64,000 nt of DNA from Mycobacterium sp. KBS0706 (GTDB lineage Bacteria; Pseudomonadota; Alphaproteobacteria; DSM-16000; Inquilinaceae): contig NZ_VCCH02000044.1 in the NCBI RefSeq assembly GCF_005938675.2, forward strand, positions 1-64,000. The letters run 5' to 3'. The translations under genes and the position numbers were made by a program. The notes under the pieces were generated by a model, which was not told the DNA's origin, did no database searches, and saw only the letters and a program-made list of their open reading frames with translations. Below are positions 16,698 to 25,754 of the stretch, in pieces; position 1 is the stretch's first letter; each line of letters begins with the position of its first letter.

Positions 16698-18668
16698 TCA
16701 GCCGCCGGTCGTCAATCGCAGCCGGAAGCGGAACTGCAGCGTGCCCTCGCACCACATCGGAAAGTTGGTGCCCCATTTGTTGTTGTGCAGGTTGATCCGC
16801 ACGCCGCCGGAGACATCCGGCAGGCCGGGGGCGAAGGGCATGAAGGGCGAGGCCACCGGCGCCGCCAGCGGCGCGTCGAGCGATTGCAGCAGGCCGATGC
16901 CGCCATCCGCCAGCCGGCCGCGGAGGCCGGACACGGCCTGCAGCTGGCCGCCGCCCTTCGGCGTGATGCGGTCGGCCGGCTGCCACAGCCCCATCTTGCG
17001 GAAGTCCCAGCCCTCGACCCCGGCCGGGGTGAAGCCGAGGAAACTCGCCTCCGGCATCCGGTTCGCCGGCTTGTCGCGCAGCACCAGGATGAGGTCGAGC
17101 CCGTCTTCCGCCGCCACGATCCGCAGCTCCGCCCGCCGCGGCGCGCCGAACACTTCATGGGCCTCTTCGGGCAGATCCAGCAGCAGCGACGCACCCGATT
17201 CGTCCTGCGCCAGCCCAGCCAGGCGCGGCCGCCAGACGGCGGAACGCGCAGTCCGGGCCCGCTCCAGCCCCGGCTTGCCGTGGTCGAGCAGCGCCCATTC
17301 CAGCCGCTGGGTCAGATAGAACTGCATATGGGCGGCGACATCGGCGGCGTCGTAGCTCTCATAGCCATAGGCGATCAGGCTGCCGCCGATCCCCTCCAGC
17401 CCACGGCCATCCGGCGCGGTCAGCGCGGTCACGGCCCCGGTCGTGCCGTCGACGCCCAGCCGCCAGTCGCCGGCCCGAACCTCGACGAGTCCGGCCGCCG
17501 GCATGTCCCCTTCGACGGGTTCGCCCGGCCGCAGCTCCGCCAGCGCCTGGTCCGCCGCCGGCCGGTCTGCTGGAGCCAGCGCCTCCAGGGCTGCGTCGAG
17601 ATAGCCGCGCTGCTCGGCCCAGGAGCTCTCGGTGAAGCGGAAACGCGGGTCGCGCTGCCGGGCCGCCTCGAACTCCGGCCGATCCCAGGCCGCCTCATCG
17701 CGCAGGAAGGTCTTCACGTCGACGCCGCAGGTGTGCTCGGCGACCATCGCCAAGCGCCGGCCGAAGGCCAGGCGGCCGGCATCCAGCCCCTGCTCCGCGA
17801 ACCGGTCATAGACCCGCTGCAGCGCCAGGAACCGGGCGGTCTTCTCCGGATCGCTGGCGCTGCCATGGATCCAGCTGTCGCCGATCTCGCGGTCGACCAC
17901 CGGGAAGCGCTCGCGCTGCGGCCAGACCCCGGCGGCGAAATCGTCCAGGGTCGAGGCCCGGACCGCGGCGCCCGGATTCGCCGCCCGGATTTCGCGATGG
18001 CATTCCGCCGCCGCCGAGATGCCCTGCGGCCCGACATTGTCCGAGGTGTGGGCGAAGCTCAGCCCCTGGTCCATGCCCTCGGGGAAGAAGGTGGCGCCGT
18101 AGCTGCTCTGATACGCCACCAGCACCTCCTCGCCCGACGGCGCGCGCCAGCGGAACAGCGGCGGCACCTCGGGCAGGGTCGAGGCCGAGTTGACGCCGAT
18201 ATGCAGGAAGCGGATGCCGGCTTCGGCCAGGATCGGCACGATGCCCAGCGGGTGGCCCGGCACGTCGGTCATCTTGGCGGCGATGGTGCTGGTGCCGAAG
18301 CGCCGGTCCAACTCCTGCGCATAGGACAGCCCGGCGCGGAACAGCGCCGGCGACATCAGCTCGGTGTGGGTGGTGAAGGGCAGGCCGTGCCAGCGGATCA
18401 GCCCGCGCTCGATCGCCCGCTCCAGCCGCCGCACCTTGTCGCGCGGCTGGGTCTCGAGATGGTCCCAGATCAGCCAGGCCCCGGTGGTCCAGACGAACAT
18501 GCGCTGCGCCGGGTCCTCGGCGAAGAAATGCTCGCCGGTGTCGATCGCGCGCGGGATGAACACCTCGTGATATTCCCGCCGCACCGCCTCGGCCAGCTGG
18601 GTGAAGCCGATGTCGAGATGCGTCTTGAAGACGAGGTGGATCGTCCGGCCGGTCATCGTCTCATCCAT
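16698..18668 (-). CDS. DUF5054 protein, GH38-like sugar-active enzyme
   Basis: About 656 residues from ATG 18668; ATG 18656, with GGATGAG before it, and a TTG at 18686 overlapping the regulator stop are alternatives. The N-terminal HLVFKTHLDIGFTQLAEA resembles the first metal-binding motif of GH38 alpha-mannosidase-type enzymes, and DSWIHGSASDPEKTARF fits the second half of the catalytic domain. No signal peptide is seen, so it should act in the cytoplasm on imported sugar. It follows the LacI regulator with no gap and faces away from a sugar ABC importer. The substrate is unknown. Confidence 0.78.
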   Translation of the reverse strand: MDETMTGRTIHLVFKTHLDIGFTQLAEAVRREYHEVFIPRAIDTGEHFFAEDPAQRMFVWTTGAWLIWDHLETQPRDKVRRLERAIERGLIRWHGLPFTTHTELMSPALFRAGLSYAQELDRRFGTSTIAAKMTDVPGHPLGIVPILAEAGIRFLHIGVNSASTLPEVPPLFRWRAPSGEEVLVAYQSSYGATFFPEGMDQGLSFAHTSDNVGPQGISAAAECHREIRAANPGAAVRASTLDDFAAGVWPQRERFPVVDREIGDSWIHGSASDPEKTARFLALQRVYDRFAEQGLDAGRLAFGRRLAMVAEHTCGVDVKTFLRDEAAWDRPEFEAARQRDPRFRFTESSWAEQRGYLDAALEALAPADRPAADQALAELRPGEPVEGDMPAAGLVEVRAGDWRLGVDGTTGAVTALTAPDGRGLEGIGGSLIAYGYESYDAADVAAHMQFYLTQRLEWALLDHGKPGLERARTARSAVWRPRLAGLAQDESGASLLLDLPEEAHEVFGAPRRAELRIVAAEDGLDLILVLRDKPANRMPEASFLGFTPAGVEGWDFRKMGLWQPADRITPKGGGQLQAVSGLRGRLADGGIGLLQSLDAPLAAPVASPFMPFAPGLPDVSGGVRINLHNNKWGTNFPMWCEGTLQFRFRLRLTTGG

Positions 18669-18682
18669 GATGGCGTGATGGG

Positions 18683-19723
18683 TCAACCCACGGTGCTGCG
18701 GACGACCAGCTTGGTGCGGATCGTCTCGACCAGCGGCGGGGCGGCGCGGTGCTGCAGGCGCTGCAGGATCAGCCGCACCAGCGCGGCCACCCGCTCCTCG
18801 ACATCGATCTTGATGGTCGTGAGGTCGTAGCTGCGCCAGGCGGCCTGGTCGATGTCGTCGAAGCCGACGACGCTGACCTCTTCCGGCACCCGCAGGCCCA
18901 GGGCATGGCGCAGGGCATCGAGCGCACCGAAGGCGCTGACGTCGTTGGCGGCGAACACCGCCTCAGCCCCCGGCCCGCCGCGGAACAGCTCGATGGTGGC
19001 GTCATGGCCGCGCTGGTAGCTGAAATCGCCCTCCACCACCGCGGCCGGCGGCAGGCCGCGCGCCGCCAGCACCTGCTGCAGCGTGCGCAGCCGCGCCGTG
19101 TTGGCCTGGGCCTTCGGGTTGCCGGCCAGATAGGCGAAGCGCCGCCGGCCGAAGCCGGACAGCAGCGCCACCGCCTGCTCGATGCCGTCACGCTGCAGCA
19201 CCCGCAGGCAGTCGAACCGGTGCATCCCCGATTCCGGGAGCGGCCCGGGGTCGGTCGCCTCGTTCGGATAGTCGACATAGACCGGCACCGCCTGGTCGAA
19301 GGCGCGGTGCAGCTGGTCGGGCGGCACGTTCTCGGTGAACACCACCACGCTGTCCGGGTTGTAGGCCCGCATATAGGACAGCAGCTTCGGGTCCAGGCTG
19401 CGGTCGACCTGGGTCTTGAACAGCAGGGTAGCGAAGCCACGCGCCTGCAGCGCCGTGGTCAGCGCGTCGATCTCGAGGCTCTCCCAGGGGCTGCAGACAT
19501 GCGGCACGATCACGCCGACCAGATGCGACCGCTGCGTCGCCAGCGCCCGGCCGGCCATGTTGGGGACGTAGTTCATCTCCTCGGCGATGCGCAGCACCAG
19601 CTCGCGCTTGTCGGCCCTGAGCGGCGCCTTCGGGTTGAACGCCCGGGACACCGCCGCGCGAGAGACCTTGGCCCGGTCCGCCACGATCTCGGCGATGGAT
19701 TGTCTCTGGTCCTCTCGTGCCAC
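18683..19723 (-). CDS. LacI-family transcriptional regulator
   Basis: A 346-residue repressor with a GTG start at 19723 behind a GAGGGG site. The N-terminal headpiece reads SIAEIVADRAKVSRAAVSRA followed by FNPKAP and the hinge NMAGRALATQRSHLVGVIVP. The rest is a periplasmic-binding-protein-like ligand domain (VVGFDDIDQAAW is the typical D-D-x-D/C-terminal strand). It is likely the local regulator of the DUF5054 gene, which it precedes directly, and of the divergent ABC importer. A matching operator lies 16 bases upstream of its start, suggesting autorepression. Confidence 0.93.
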   Translation of the reverse strand: MAREDQRQSIAEIVADRAKVSRAAVSRAFNPKAPLRADKRELVLRIAEEMNYVPNMAGRALATQRSHLVGVIVPHVCSPWESLEIDALTTALQARGFATLLFKTQVDRSLDPKLLSYMRAYNPDSVVVFTENVPPDQLHRAFDQAVPVYVDYPNEATDPGPLPESGMHRFDCLRVLQRDGIEQAVALLSGFGRRRFAYLAGNPKAQANTARLRTLQQVLAARGLPPAAVVEGDFSYQRGHDATIELFRGGPGAEAVFAANDVSAFGALDALRHALGLRVPEEVSVVGFDDIDQAAWRSYDLTTIKIDVEERVAALVRLILQRLQHRAAPPLVETIRTKLVVRSTVG

Positions 19724-19738
19724 CGGCCCCTCAACAAA

Positions 19739-19754
19739 CTGAAATCGCTTTCAG
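19739..19754. promoter_or_regulatory. LacI-type operator
   Basis: CTGAAATCGCTTTCAG is a 16-base palindrome with one mismatched pair and the central CG typical of LacI-family operators (TGAAA-nCGn-TTTCA). It sits just upstream of the regulator start and 210 bases from the binding-protein start, so it could control both directions. Confidence 0.75.
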
Positions 19755-19888
19755 CCACACTGAGCAGGCGGACTTGGGCTGTCAAGCGTGGTTCCGTGGA
19801 AATCTGGCAGGATTCCTTGCATTCTATCGATTCCCGGGCGGAGCATCAGCGACATCCGGGATCCAGAACGATCGCGATTGACGGAGAA

Positions 19889-19904
19889 CTGAAAGCGTGT
19901 TCAC
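19889..19904. promoter_or_regulatory. Possible second, weaker LacI-type operator
   Basis: CTGAAAGCGTGTTCAC keeps the TGAA half, the central CG and TTCA but is less symmetric than the site at 19739. It lies 60 bases upstream of the binding-protein gene. A two-operator looping arrangement is possible but unproven. Confidence 0.4.
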
Positions 19905-19963
19905 TTTTGGGCGAAGCCGCATCCCGCCTGAAGGATGCGCCGCCTTGGGGAGGACAAGAGCGC

Positions 19964-21322
19964 ATGACCGCACATCGCCTGGGGATTCTCGCCGCCGGCC
20001 TGCTCGCGACCCTGTCCTGGGGCGCGCCGGCCCAGGCCGCCGACCTGTCGATCGTCTGCCGCTGCGTCGAGGGCGGCGTGAACACCGAGCTGGCGACCTG
20101 GATCAAGACCTGGGTCATCCCGGAATTCGCCAAGTCCCCGGCCGGCGCCGGCAACACCGTGACGCTGAAGAGCTTCGGCGGCACCGACGAGCAGCTGACG
20201 CAGCAGCTGGCGCTCGACTTCTCCACCGGCGCCGGGGCCGACGTCTCCAGCTTCGACGGCTTCCTGATCCCCAGCTTCGTCGAAGGCGGCCTGTTGAAGC
20301 CGCTCGACGAGATCGCCGGCTCCGAGGTCGACGGCTGGGACGGCTGGCCGCACATCTCGGCCGGCGCCCAGGCGTTGATGTCCTACCAGGGCAAGCGCTT
20401 CGGCCTCGCCGAGGGCACCGATGTCCGCGTCATCTTCTACCGCCGCGACGTGTTCGAGAAAGCCGGGCTGAAGGCCGAGGGCTGGCAGCCGGCCAGCTGG
20501 GACGAGCTGCTGGCCACCGCCCGCGCCCTGAAGAAGGCCGATCCGGACAGCTTCCCGCTGCAGATCAATGCCGGGGTCTCGATGGGCGAGGCCACCACCA
20601 TGCAGGGCTACTACCCGCTGCTGCTCGGCGCCGGCGAGGCGCTGCAGGACAAGGATGGCAAGTGGATCACCGGCAGCCCGGCGATCCTGGCGGCGCTGAC
20701 GCTGTACAAGACCATCTATGTCGACGAGAAGCTGGGCGACCAGCGGGCCCAGCTGCTGGCCGACGGCCGCAACCGCAGCTTCGCCAATTTCCGCGACGGC
20801 AAGACGGCGATGCTGGTCGAGGGCGACTGGTTCTACCGCTCGGTCACCGCGCCGGGCAGCGAGTTCGCCGTCGCCGACCGCGACAAGACCATGGGCTGGG
20901 CCAAGATCCCGGCCGAGGCCGCGGGCCGCGGGCTGGACGGCCGCGACTTCGTCACCATCTCCGGCGGCACCGGCTTCGTGCTGAACCCGAACACGCAGCA
21001 CCCGAAGGAGGCCTGGGCGCTGCTGGCCTTCATGAACAGCCAGACGGCGCTGGCCGCCTATCAGGGCTTCGAGGAGCGGATCCGCATCCGCGACGACGTG
21101 CCGGTGCCGAACTCCGCCTTCCTGCAGGACACCGCCAAGGCGCTGATGCCGATCACCACGGCGCGGCCGAACGACCCGAACTACGACAAGGTCTCGGCCG
21201 AGCTGCAGCGCATGACCGAGGCCGTGGTCTCCGGCACCGCCACGCCGGAGGAAGCGATGGCCCGCTACGGCGCCGCCGTGAAGAAGATCGTCGGCGAGGC
21301 CAACACCGTCAGCAAGGGCTGA
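19964..21322 (+). CDS. Sugar ABC transporter substrate-binding protein
   Basis: A 452-residue protein from ATG 19964 with a GGGGAGGA site; the frame is open far upstream but that part is the antisense of the regulator. A signal peptide (HRLGILAAGLLATLSWGAPA then QAA) is followed by a family 1 extracellular solute-binding domain, with ADVSSFDGFLIPSFVEGG and ISGGTGFVLNPNTQHPKEAW as typical pieces. It binds a carbohydrate in the periplasm and passes it to the two permeases downstream. The mature N-terminus has an unusual CRC cysteine pair. The ligand cannot be named. Confidence 0.92.
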   Translation: MTAHRLGILAAGLLATLSWGAPAQAADLSIVCRCVEGGVNTELATWIKTWVIPEFAKSPAGAGNTVTLKSFGGTDEQLTQQLALDFSTGAGADVSSFDGFLIPSFVEGGLLKPLDEIAGSEVDGWDGWPHISAGAQALMSYQGKRFGLAEGTDVRVIFYRRDVFEKAGLKAEGWQPASWDELLATARALKKADPDSFPLQINAGVSMGEATTMQGYYPLLLGAGEALQDKDGKWITGSPAILAALTLYKTIYVDEKLGDQRAQLLADGRNRSFANFRDGKTAMLVEGDWFYRSVTAPGSEFAVADRDKTMGWAKIPAEAAGRGLDGRDFVTISGGTGFVLNPNTQHPKEAWALLAFMNSQTALAAYQGFEERIRIRDDVPVPNSAFLQDTAKALMPITTARPNDPNYDKVSAELQRMTEAVVSGTATPEEAMARYGAAVKKIVGEANTVSKG

Positions 21323-21344
21323 GGATGGGGCCGGGGCTTGATGT

Positions 21345-21382
21345 GCCTGCAAGGCTGATGACCTCCCCCTCCCCTTGCAGGC
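21345..21382 (+). terminator. Intercistronic hairpin between binding-protein and permease genes
   Basis: GCCTGCAAGG (21345-21354) pairs perfectly with CCTTGCAGGC (21373-21382) around an 18-base loop. There is no T-run directly after it, so it may protect or attenuate the message, giving more binding protein than permease, as known for maltose-type operons. A TTTTTAAAG occurs further on at about 21412. Confidence 0.45.
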
Positions 21383-21467
21383 TGCCCGCTTCACACATCG
21401 GTGAAACGAGCTTTTTAAAGTCAAAGAAGGCGACATCCGGATGCCCTGACCCCGCGAGGGGAGAATA

Positions 21468-22382
21468 GTGGAGAGACGCCCCACCCTGCTCTCCGCCCGC
21501 ACCGGGGCCGCCTTCATGGTGCCGGCCGGGGTGCTGGTCGGGCTGTTCGTCGTCGTGCCGTTCTTCTGGATCATCGCGGTCAGCTTCACCAACCGCACCC
21601 TCTTGGGCCGCACCGCGCTGCACCCGGATTTCGTCGGGCTGCAGAACTACACCTCGCTGTTCGACGGCGGGTCCTTCTTCGCGCCGGGAGAGTTCGGCGC
21701 CTCGCTGATCCTGACCGTCCAGTTCGTGCTGCTCTCCGCCCTGATCGGCCAGGCCCTGCTGGGCCTGCTGCTGGCCTGGCTGCTGCAGAATGTCCCGCCG
21801 GCGCTGAAGGCCGCGGTGCAGGCGGCGGTGGTGGCGGCCTGGATCCTGCCGGAGGTGGTGATCGGCTTCGCCTGGTTCGCCTATCTCGACCGCGACGCCG
21901 GCACGCTGAACGGCATCCTCGGCGCTCTCGGCCTGCCCCGGCCGGACTGGCTCCTGGAGATGCCGTTCCTGGCCATCGTCGTGTTCAACACCTGGCGCGG
22001 CACCGCCTTCTCGATGATGCTGTTCTCCTCGGCGCTGCAGTCGATCCCGCCGAGCTATTTCGAGACCGCGAACGTCGTCGGCGCCTCGTCCTGGCAGAAG
22101 CTGCGGGACATCGCCCTGCCGCTGATCCGCGGCCATGTCGTCACCGACCTGATCCTGGTGACGATGTGGACCTTCAACGTGTTCACGCCATTCCTGCTGA
22201 CCGGCGGCGGCCCGTCCTTCCGCACCGAGATCCTGTCGATCTACACCTACCAGCTGGCCTTCAAGCATTTCGAATTCGGCCGCGGCGCGGCGGTCGGCGT
22301 CGTCATCATGCTGATCAACCTGGCCTTCGCGCTGGTCTATCTCGGCCTGGCGCGGCGCCGCCGGGCCGCGGCGGAGCATTGA
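21468..22382 (+). CDS. Sugar ABC transporter permease (MalF type)
   Basis: A 304-residue membrane protein with a GTG start behind GAGGGGAGA. It has six predicted membrane segments, starting with GVLVGLFVVVPFFWIIAVSF. The cytoplasmic EAA loop that docks the ATPase reads TANVVGASSWQKLRDIALPL. It forms the inner-membrane channel with the next gene product. Order, spacing (one base to the next gene) and size are standard for carbohydrate uptake CUT1 operons. The intergenic distance from the binding-protein gene is 145 bases and contains a hairpin. Confidence 0.93.
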   Translation: MERRPTLLSARTGAAFMVPAGVLVGLFVVVPFFWIIAVSFTNRTLLGRTALHPDFVGLQNYTSLFDGGSFFAPGEFGASLILTVQFVLLSALIGQALLGLLLAWLLQNVPPALKAAVQAAVVAAWILPEVVIGFAWFAYLDRDAGTLNGILGALGLPRPDWLLEMPFLAIVVFNTWRGTAFSMMLFSSALQSIPPSYFETANVVGASSWQKLRDIALPLIRGHVVTDLILVTMWTFNVFTPFLLTGGGPSFRTEILSIYTYQLAFKHFEFGRGAAVGVVIMLINLAFALVYLGLARRRRAAAEH

Positions 22383-22383
22383 C

Positions 22384-23208
22384 ATGCCGCTGCGCCCCGT
22401 CCTCCTCCGCATCCTGTTCGCCGGCCTGGCGGCGCTGATCGGCCTGGTCTTCGCCCTGCCGCTCCTCTGGTTCCTGCTGGCGCCGTTCAACGCCCGGGCG
22501 GAACTGGGCTTGGCGGTGCCGGACCCGTTCACCCTCGGCAACTTCGCCAAGGCGTTCGAGAACGGCTTCGCCATGCGGGCGCTCTTGAACAGCCTGATCC
22601 AGAGCGTCGGCGGAGTCGCCCTGGTGACCGCGGCGGCGACGCTGGCGGCCTATGCCATGTCGCGCGCGCCGGTGCCGGGCAAGGGCGCCATCACCTATCT
22701 GCTGCTGCTGTTCTCCTCGGTCGTCTCCGGCTCCGCCGCCATGGTGCCGATCTTCCTGATCGTCAGCGCCATCGGCCTGGTCGACACCCACATCGCGGTG
22801 ATCCTGGTCTTCGCCGGCGGCCTCTTGCCGACCGCGATGTTCATCCTGCGCGACTTCATCGACGGGCTGCCGCGGACCTATGAGGAATCGGCGCTGGTCT
22901 CCGGCGCCTCGCCGCTGCGCGCCTTCTTCGACGTCGCCCTGCCGGTGATCCGCCCCGGCGTCGTGGTCGTCGCCGTCTGGGCCTTCGTGCAGATCTGGGG
23001 CAGCTTCCTGATCCCCTTCGTCCTGCTGCGCAGCGAATCCCGGATGCCGGCGGCGCTGGCGATCTACTCCTACTATTCCGAGGCCGGGACGCCGGTGGTC
23101 ACCCTGCTCTCCGCCTATGCCGTGGTCTATTCTGCGCCGGTGGTGGCCCTGTACCTCTTCGTCAGCTGGAAGTTCGGCTTCCGCTTCTTCGGCGGCATCA
23201 AATCTTGA
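22384..23208 (+). CDS. Sugar ABC transporter permease (MalG type)
   Basis: A 274-residue membrane protein that begins one base after the preceding stop. It has six predicted membrane helices and the EAA loop ESALVSGASPLRAFFDVALP then VIRPG. The C-terminus (FVSWKFGFRFFGGIKS) is typical for MalG-like proteins, which usually end with GxxKG or a close variant. It pairs with the upstream permease to form the translocation channel. It is followed after ten bases by the ATPase gene. No unusual features were noted in the frame. Confidence 0.93.
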   Translation: MPLRPVLLRILFAGLAALIGLVFALPLLWFLLAPFNARAELGLAVPDPFTLGNFAKAFENGFAMRALLNSLIQSVGGVALVTAAATLAAYAMSRAPVPGKGAITYLLLLFSSVVSGSAAMVPIFLIVSAIGLVDTHIAVILVFAGGLLPTAMFILRDFIDGLPRTYEESALVSGASPLRAFFDVALPVIRPGVVVVAVWAFVQIWGSFLIPFVLLRSESRMPAALAIYSYYSEAGTPVVTLLSAYAVVYSAPVVALYLFVSWKFGFRFFGGIKS

Positions 23209-23218
23209 GCGAGACTCG

Positions 23219-24322
23219 ATGGCTTCGGTAACTCTCGAGCGTGTGCAGAAGGCCTTCGGCGACCTGACCGTGGTGCGCGACATCGACCTCGAGATCGGCG
23301 ACGGCGACTTCGTCTGCCTGCTCGGCCCCTCCGGCTGCGGCAAGACCACGACGCTGCGCATGGTGGCGGGGCTGGAGCAGCCGACCGGCGGCCGTATCCT
23401 GATCGGCGGCGCCGACGTCACCCGCAAGCCGCCGAGGGACCGCAACCTGTCGATGGTGTTCCAGGACTATGCCCTGTACCCGCATATGTCGCTGGGCCAG
23501 AACATCGGCTACCCGCTGAAGGTCCGCGGCGCCCCGGTCGAGGCTCGCCGCAGCCGCACCCAGGAGGTGGCGGACATCCTGCAGATCGGTCATCTGCTGG
23601 ACCGGCTGCCGTCGCAGATCTCCGGCGGCCAGCAGCAGCGCGCCTCGCTGGCCCGGGCCCTGGTGCATCCGTCCCAGGTCTATCTGTTCGACGAGCCGCT
23701 CTCCAACCTCGACGCCAAGCTGCGGCTGGAGGCGCGGGCCTTCCTGAACCACCTGCAGCGCGACATCGGCATGACCGCGATCTATGTCACCCACGACCAG
23801 GCCGAGGCGATGGCGCTGGCCACGAGGGTGGCGGTGATGGAGGCCGGGCAGGTGGTGCAATACGCCCCGCCGCTCGAGGTCTATCGCCGCCCGGCCACCA
23901 CCTTCGTCGCCGGCTTCGTCGGCAACCCGCCGATGAACCTGGTGCCGGTGGAGGCCGCGCGGCAGGACGGCGCGGCGGTGCTGGCGGCCGACGGGCTGCA
24001 GGCCCCGCCCCTGCCGCTATGGGATGCACTGGCCCGGGCGATCGACCGCGGCAGCAAACTGACACTGGGCATCCGGCCCGAGCATCTGCGTATCGGCGGA
24101 GACGACTGGCACCTCTCCGGCGAACTGTTCGCCAATGAGGGCATGGGGCCGGAAAGCCTAGTCACGCTTATGCTGCCGGGCGACCGGCGCGTCACCGCCC
24201 GGATCTTCGGCGACGAGCCGCTGAGCCTCGACCGCACGGTCCGGCTCGGCTTCCGGGCCGAGGACGCAGTAGTCTTCGACGCCGAGGGACGCCGCATTCC
24301 CGGCCCAGGGGAGGAGCCGTGA
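23219..24322 (+). CDS. Sugar ABC transporter ATP-binding protein (MalK/UgpC type)
   Basis: A 367-residue ATPase from ATG 23219; the open frame extends upstream into the permease gene, but the conserved start is ASVTLERVQKAFG. Walker A is GPSGCGKTT near residues 37-45, the signature is SGGQQQRASLARAL, and Walker B with the D-loop is VYLFDEPLSNLDAKL. A C-terminal TOBE/MOP domain follows (LTLGIRPEHLRIGG). It powers import through the two permeases. Its stop overlaps the following GTG start by four bases, tying the PHP hydrolase to the transporter. Confidence 0.95.
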   Translation: MASVTLERVQKAFGDLTVVRDIDLEIGDGDFVCLLGPSGCGKTTTLRMVAGLEQPTGGRILIGGADVTRKPPRDRNLSMVFQDYALYPHMSLGQNIGYPLKVRGAPVEARRSRTQEVADILQIGHLLDRLPSQISGGQQQRASLARALVHPSQVYLFDEPLSNLDAKLRLEARAFLNHLQRDIGMTAIYVTHDQAEAMALATRVAVMEAGQVVQYAPPLEVYRRPATTFVAGFVGNPPMNLVPVEAARQDGAAVLAADGLQAPPLPLWDALARAIDRGSKLTLGIRPEHLRIGGDDWHLSGELFANEGMGPESLVTLMLPGDRRVTARIFGDEPLSLDRTVRLGFRAEDAVVFDAEGRRIPGPGEEP

Positions 24323-25719
24323 CCCAGGCGCTGAGCGTCCGGGTGACGGCCACCGAGGGCCCCTACCGCCCGGTGCCGGTCGAGATCCGGCCCGGCACCA
24401 CCCGGATCGACGTGGCGATGGCCTATGCCAAGGCCGGCGACTGCATCATCGATCTCGGCCTCTTCGACCCGCGCGCCACCGCCTTCCCCAGCCCGGCCGG
24501 CTTCCGCGGCTGGAGCGGCGGCGCCCGCGACGCATTCTTCATCGCCACCGACGACGCCACGCCGGGCTACGTGCCGGGGCCGATTCCGGCCGGGACCTGG
24601 ACCATCCTGCTCGGCCTGTACCGGGTGCCGCCGGGCGGCGCCGAGGTGGCGCTGACCATCCGGCTCGACGACATGCCGCGCCCCGACTGGTCGCCCGAGC
24701 CGGCGGCCGAGGCGCATCACCGGACGCCCGGCTGGTATCGCGGCGACCTGCACTGCCACACCCATCACAGCGACGCCCGCGGCGGGCCCGAGCTGCTGCA
24801 CGAGGCGGCGCGGCGGGCGGGCTTGCGCTTCCTGGCCGTGACCGACCACAACACCACCACCCAGCGCCGCTACTTCTCGCCGCGCAGCACCCCGGATCTG
24901 GTCTTCGTGCGCGGCGAAGAGATCACCACCGCCGACGGCCATGCCAATGTCTTCGGCGCCGAGGACTGGATCGACTTCCGCATGACCGCGCCGGCCGATT
25001 CGCACCGCCTGGCGGAGGCGGTGCGCCGCGCCGGCGGCATCTTGTCGATCAACCACGACAAGCCGCCGATCCCGTGGCGGCACGAGCTGCCGGCGCTGGA
25101 CTGCATGGAGGTCTGGCAGTCGCACTGGTTCGCCGGCAACTGGATCTCGCTGGCCCACTACGACGAGCGGCTGCGGCAAGGCCGGCGGATCTCGCTGATC
25201 GGCGGCAGCGACTGGCACCAGCCGGCGATCTTGGCCCCGCCCGGCCCGCTCGGTCCAGGCCGGCCGGCCACGGCGCTGTGGCTGCCGGAGCTGTCGGAAC
25301 GGGCGGTGCTGAAGGCGCTGCGCGCCGGCCGCGGCTATGTCACCGAGGGGCCGGACGGACCGCATCTCTCCGTCACCTCCGGCGGCGTGCCGATGGGCAG
25401 CACCCGGCTCGGCGGCACCGTCTGGACCGTCGAGGCGGAGGTGCGCGGCGCCGCCGGCGACCGTCTGGTCTGGGTCGATGCCGGCGGCATCGTCGCCGAG
25501 CAGGAGATTCCGGCGGAGGGCTGGATCGGCCGGCTGACCCTGCCCTCGCCCGACCGCTTCCTGCGCGCCGAGATCGTCGCCGCCGCCAGCCGCCCGCGGC
25601 TCGAGGCCGAGTTCCTGCGGGCGCTGGCAGGCCGCAGCCTGCCGGCCGGCGTGACTCGGCAGGAGATCGCGGCCCAGCCGCTGCGCCGGGCATTGAGCAA
25701 CCCGATCTATGTCGGGTGA
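24319..25719 (+). CDS. CehA/McbA family metallohydrolase (PHP domain)
   Basis: A 466-residue protein starting with GTG in a GTGA overlap with the ATPase gene. An N-terminal beta-rich domain (residues 1-140) precedes a PHP metal centre: RGDLHCHTHHSDARGG from about residue 142, FLAVTDHNTTT, then LSINHDKP and GGSDWHQP. PHP proteins bind two or three metal ions and hydrolyse phosphoesters; CehA/McbA members include carbamate-insecticide hydrolases, but most act on unknown substrates. No signal peptide is seen. Coupling with the importer suggests it acts on the imported compound or a phosphorylated derivative. Confidence 0.85.
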   Translation: MTQALSVRVTATEGPYRPVPVEIRPGTTRIDVAMAYAKAGDCIIDLGLFDPRATAFPSPAGFRGWSGGARDAFFIATDDATPGYVPGPIPAGTWTILLGLYRVPPGGAEVALTIRLDDMPRPDWSPEPAAEAHHRTPGWYRGDLHCHTHHSDARGGPELLHEAARRAGLRFLAVTDHNTTTQRRYFSPRSTPDLVFVRGEEITTADGHANVFGAEDWIDFRMTAPADSHRLAEAVRRAGGILSINHDKPPIPWRHELPALDCMEVWQSHWFAGNWISLAHYDERLRQGRRISLIGGSDWHQPAILAPPGPLGPGRPATALWLPELSERAVLKALRAGRGYVTEGPDGPHLSVTSGGVPMGSTRLGGTVWTVEAEVRGAAGDRLVWVDAGGIVAEQEIPAEGWIGRLTLPSPDRFLRAEIVAAASRPRLEAEFLRALAGRSLPAGVTRQEIAAQPLRRALSNPIYVG

Positions 25720-25754
25720 GGCTGCCAGGCCCGTCGCAGCCGGCTCCGCTCCGC

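Noticed and set aside
16641..18830. A 729-codon plus-strand frame over the DUF5054 gene
   Set aside because: Antisense shadow; no conserved motif, while the minus frame has clear GH38-like motifs.
18749..19963. The long N-terminal extension of the substrate-binding protein frame
   Set aside because: The extension is antisense to the LacI gene; the SD site and the signal peptide mark ATG 19964 as the real start.
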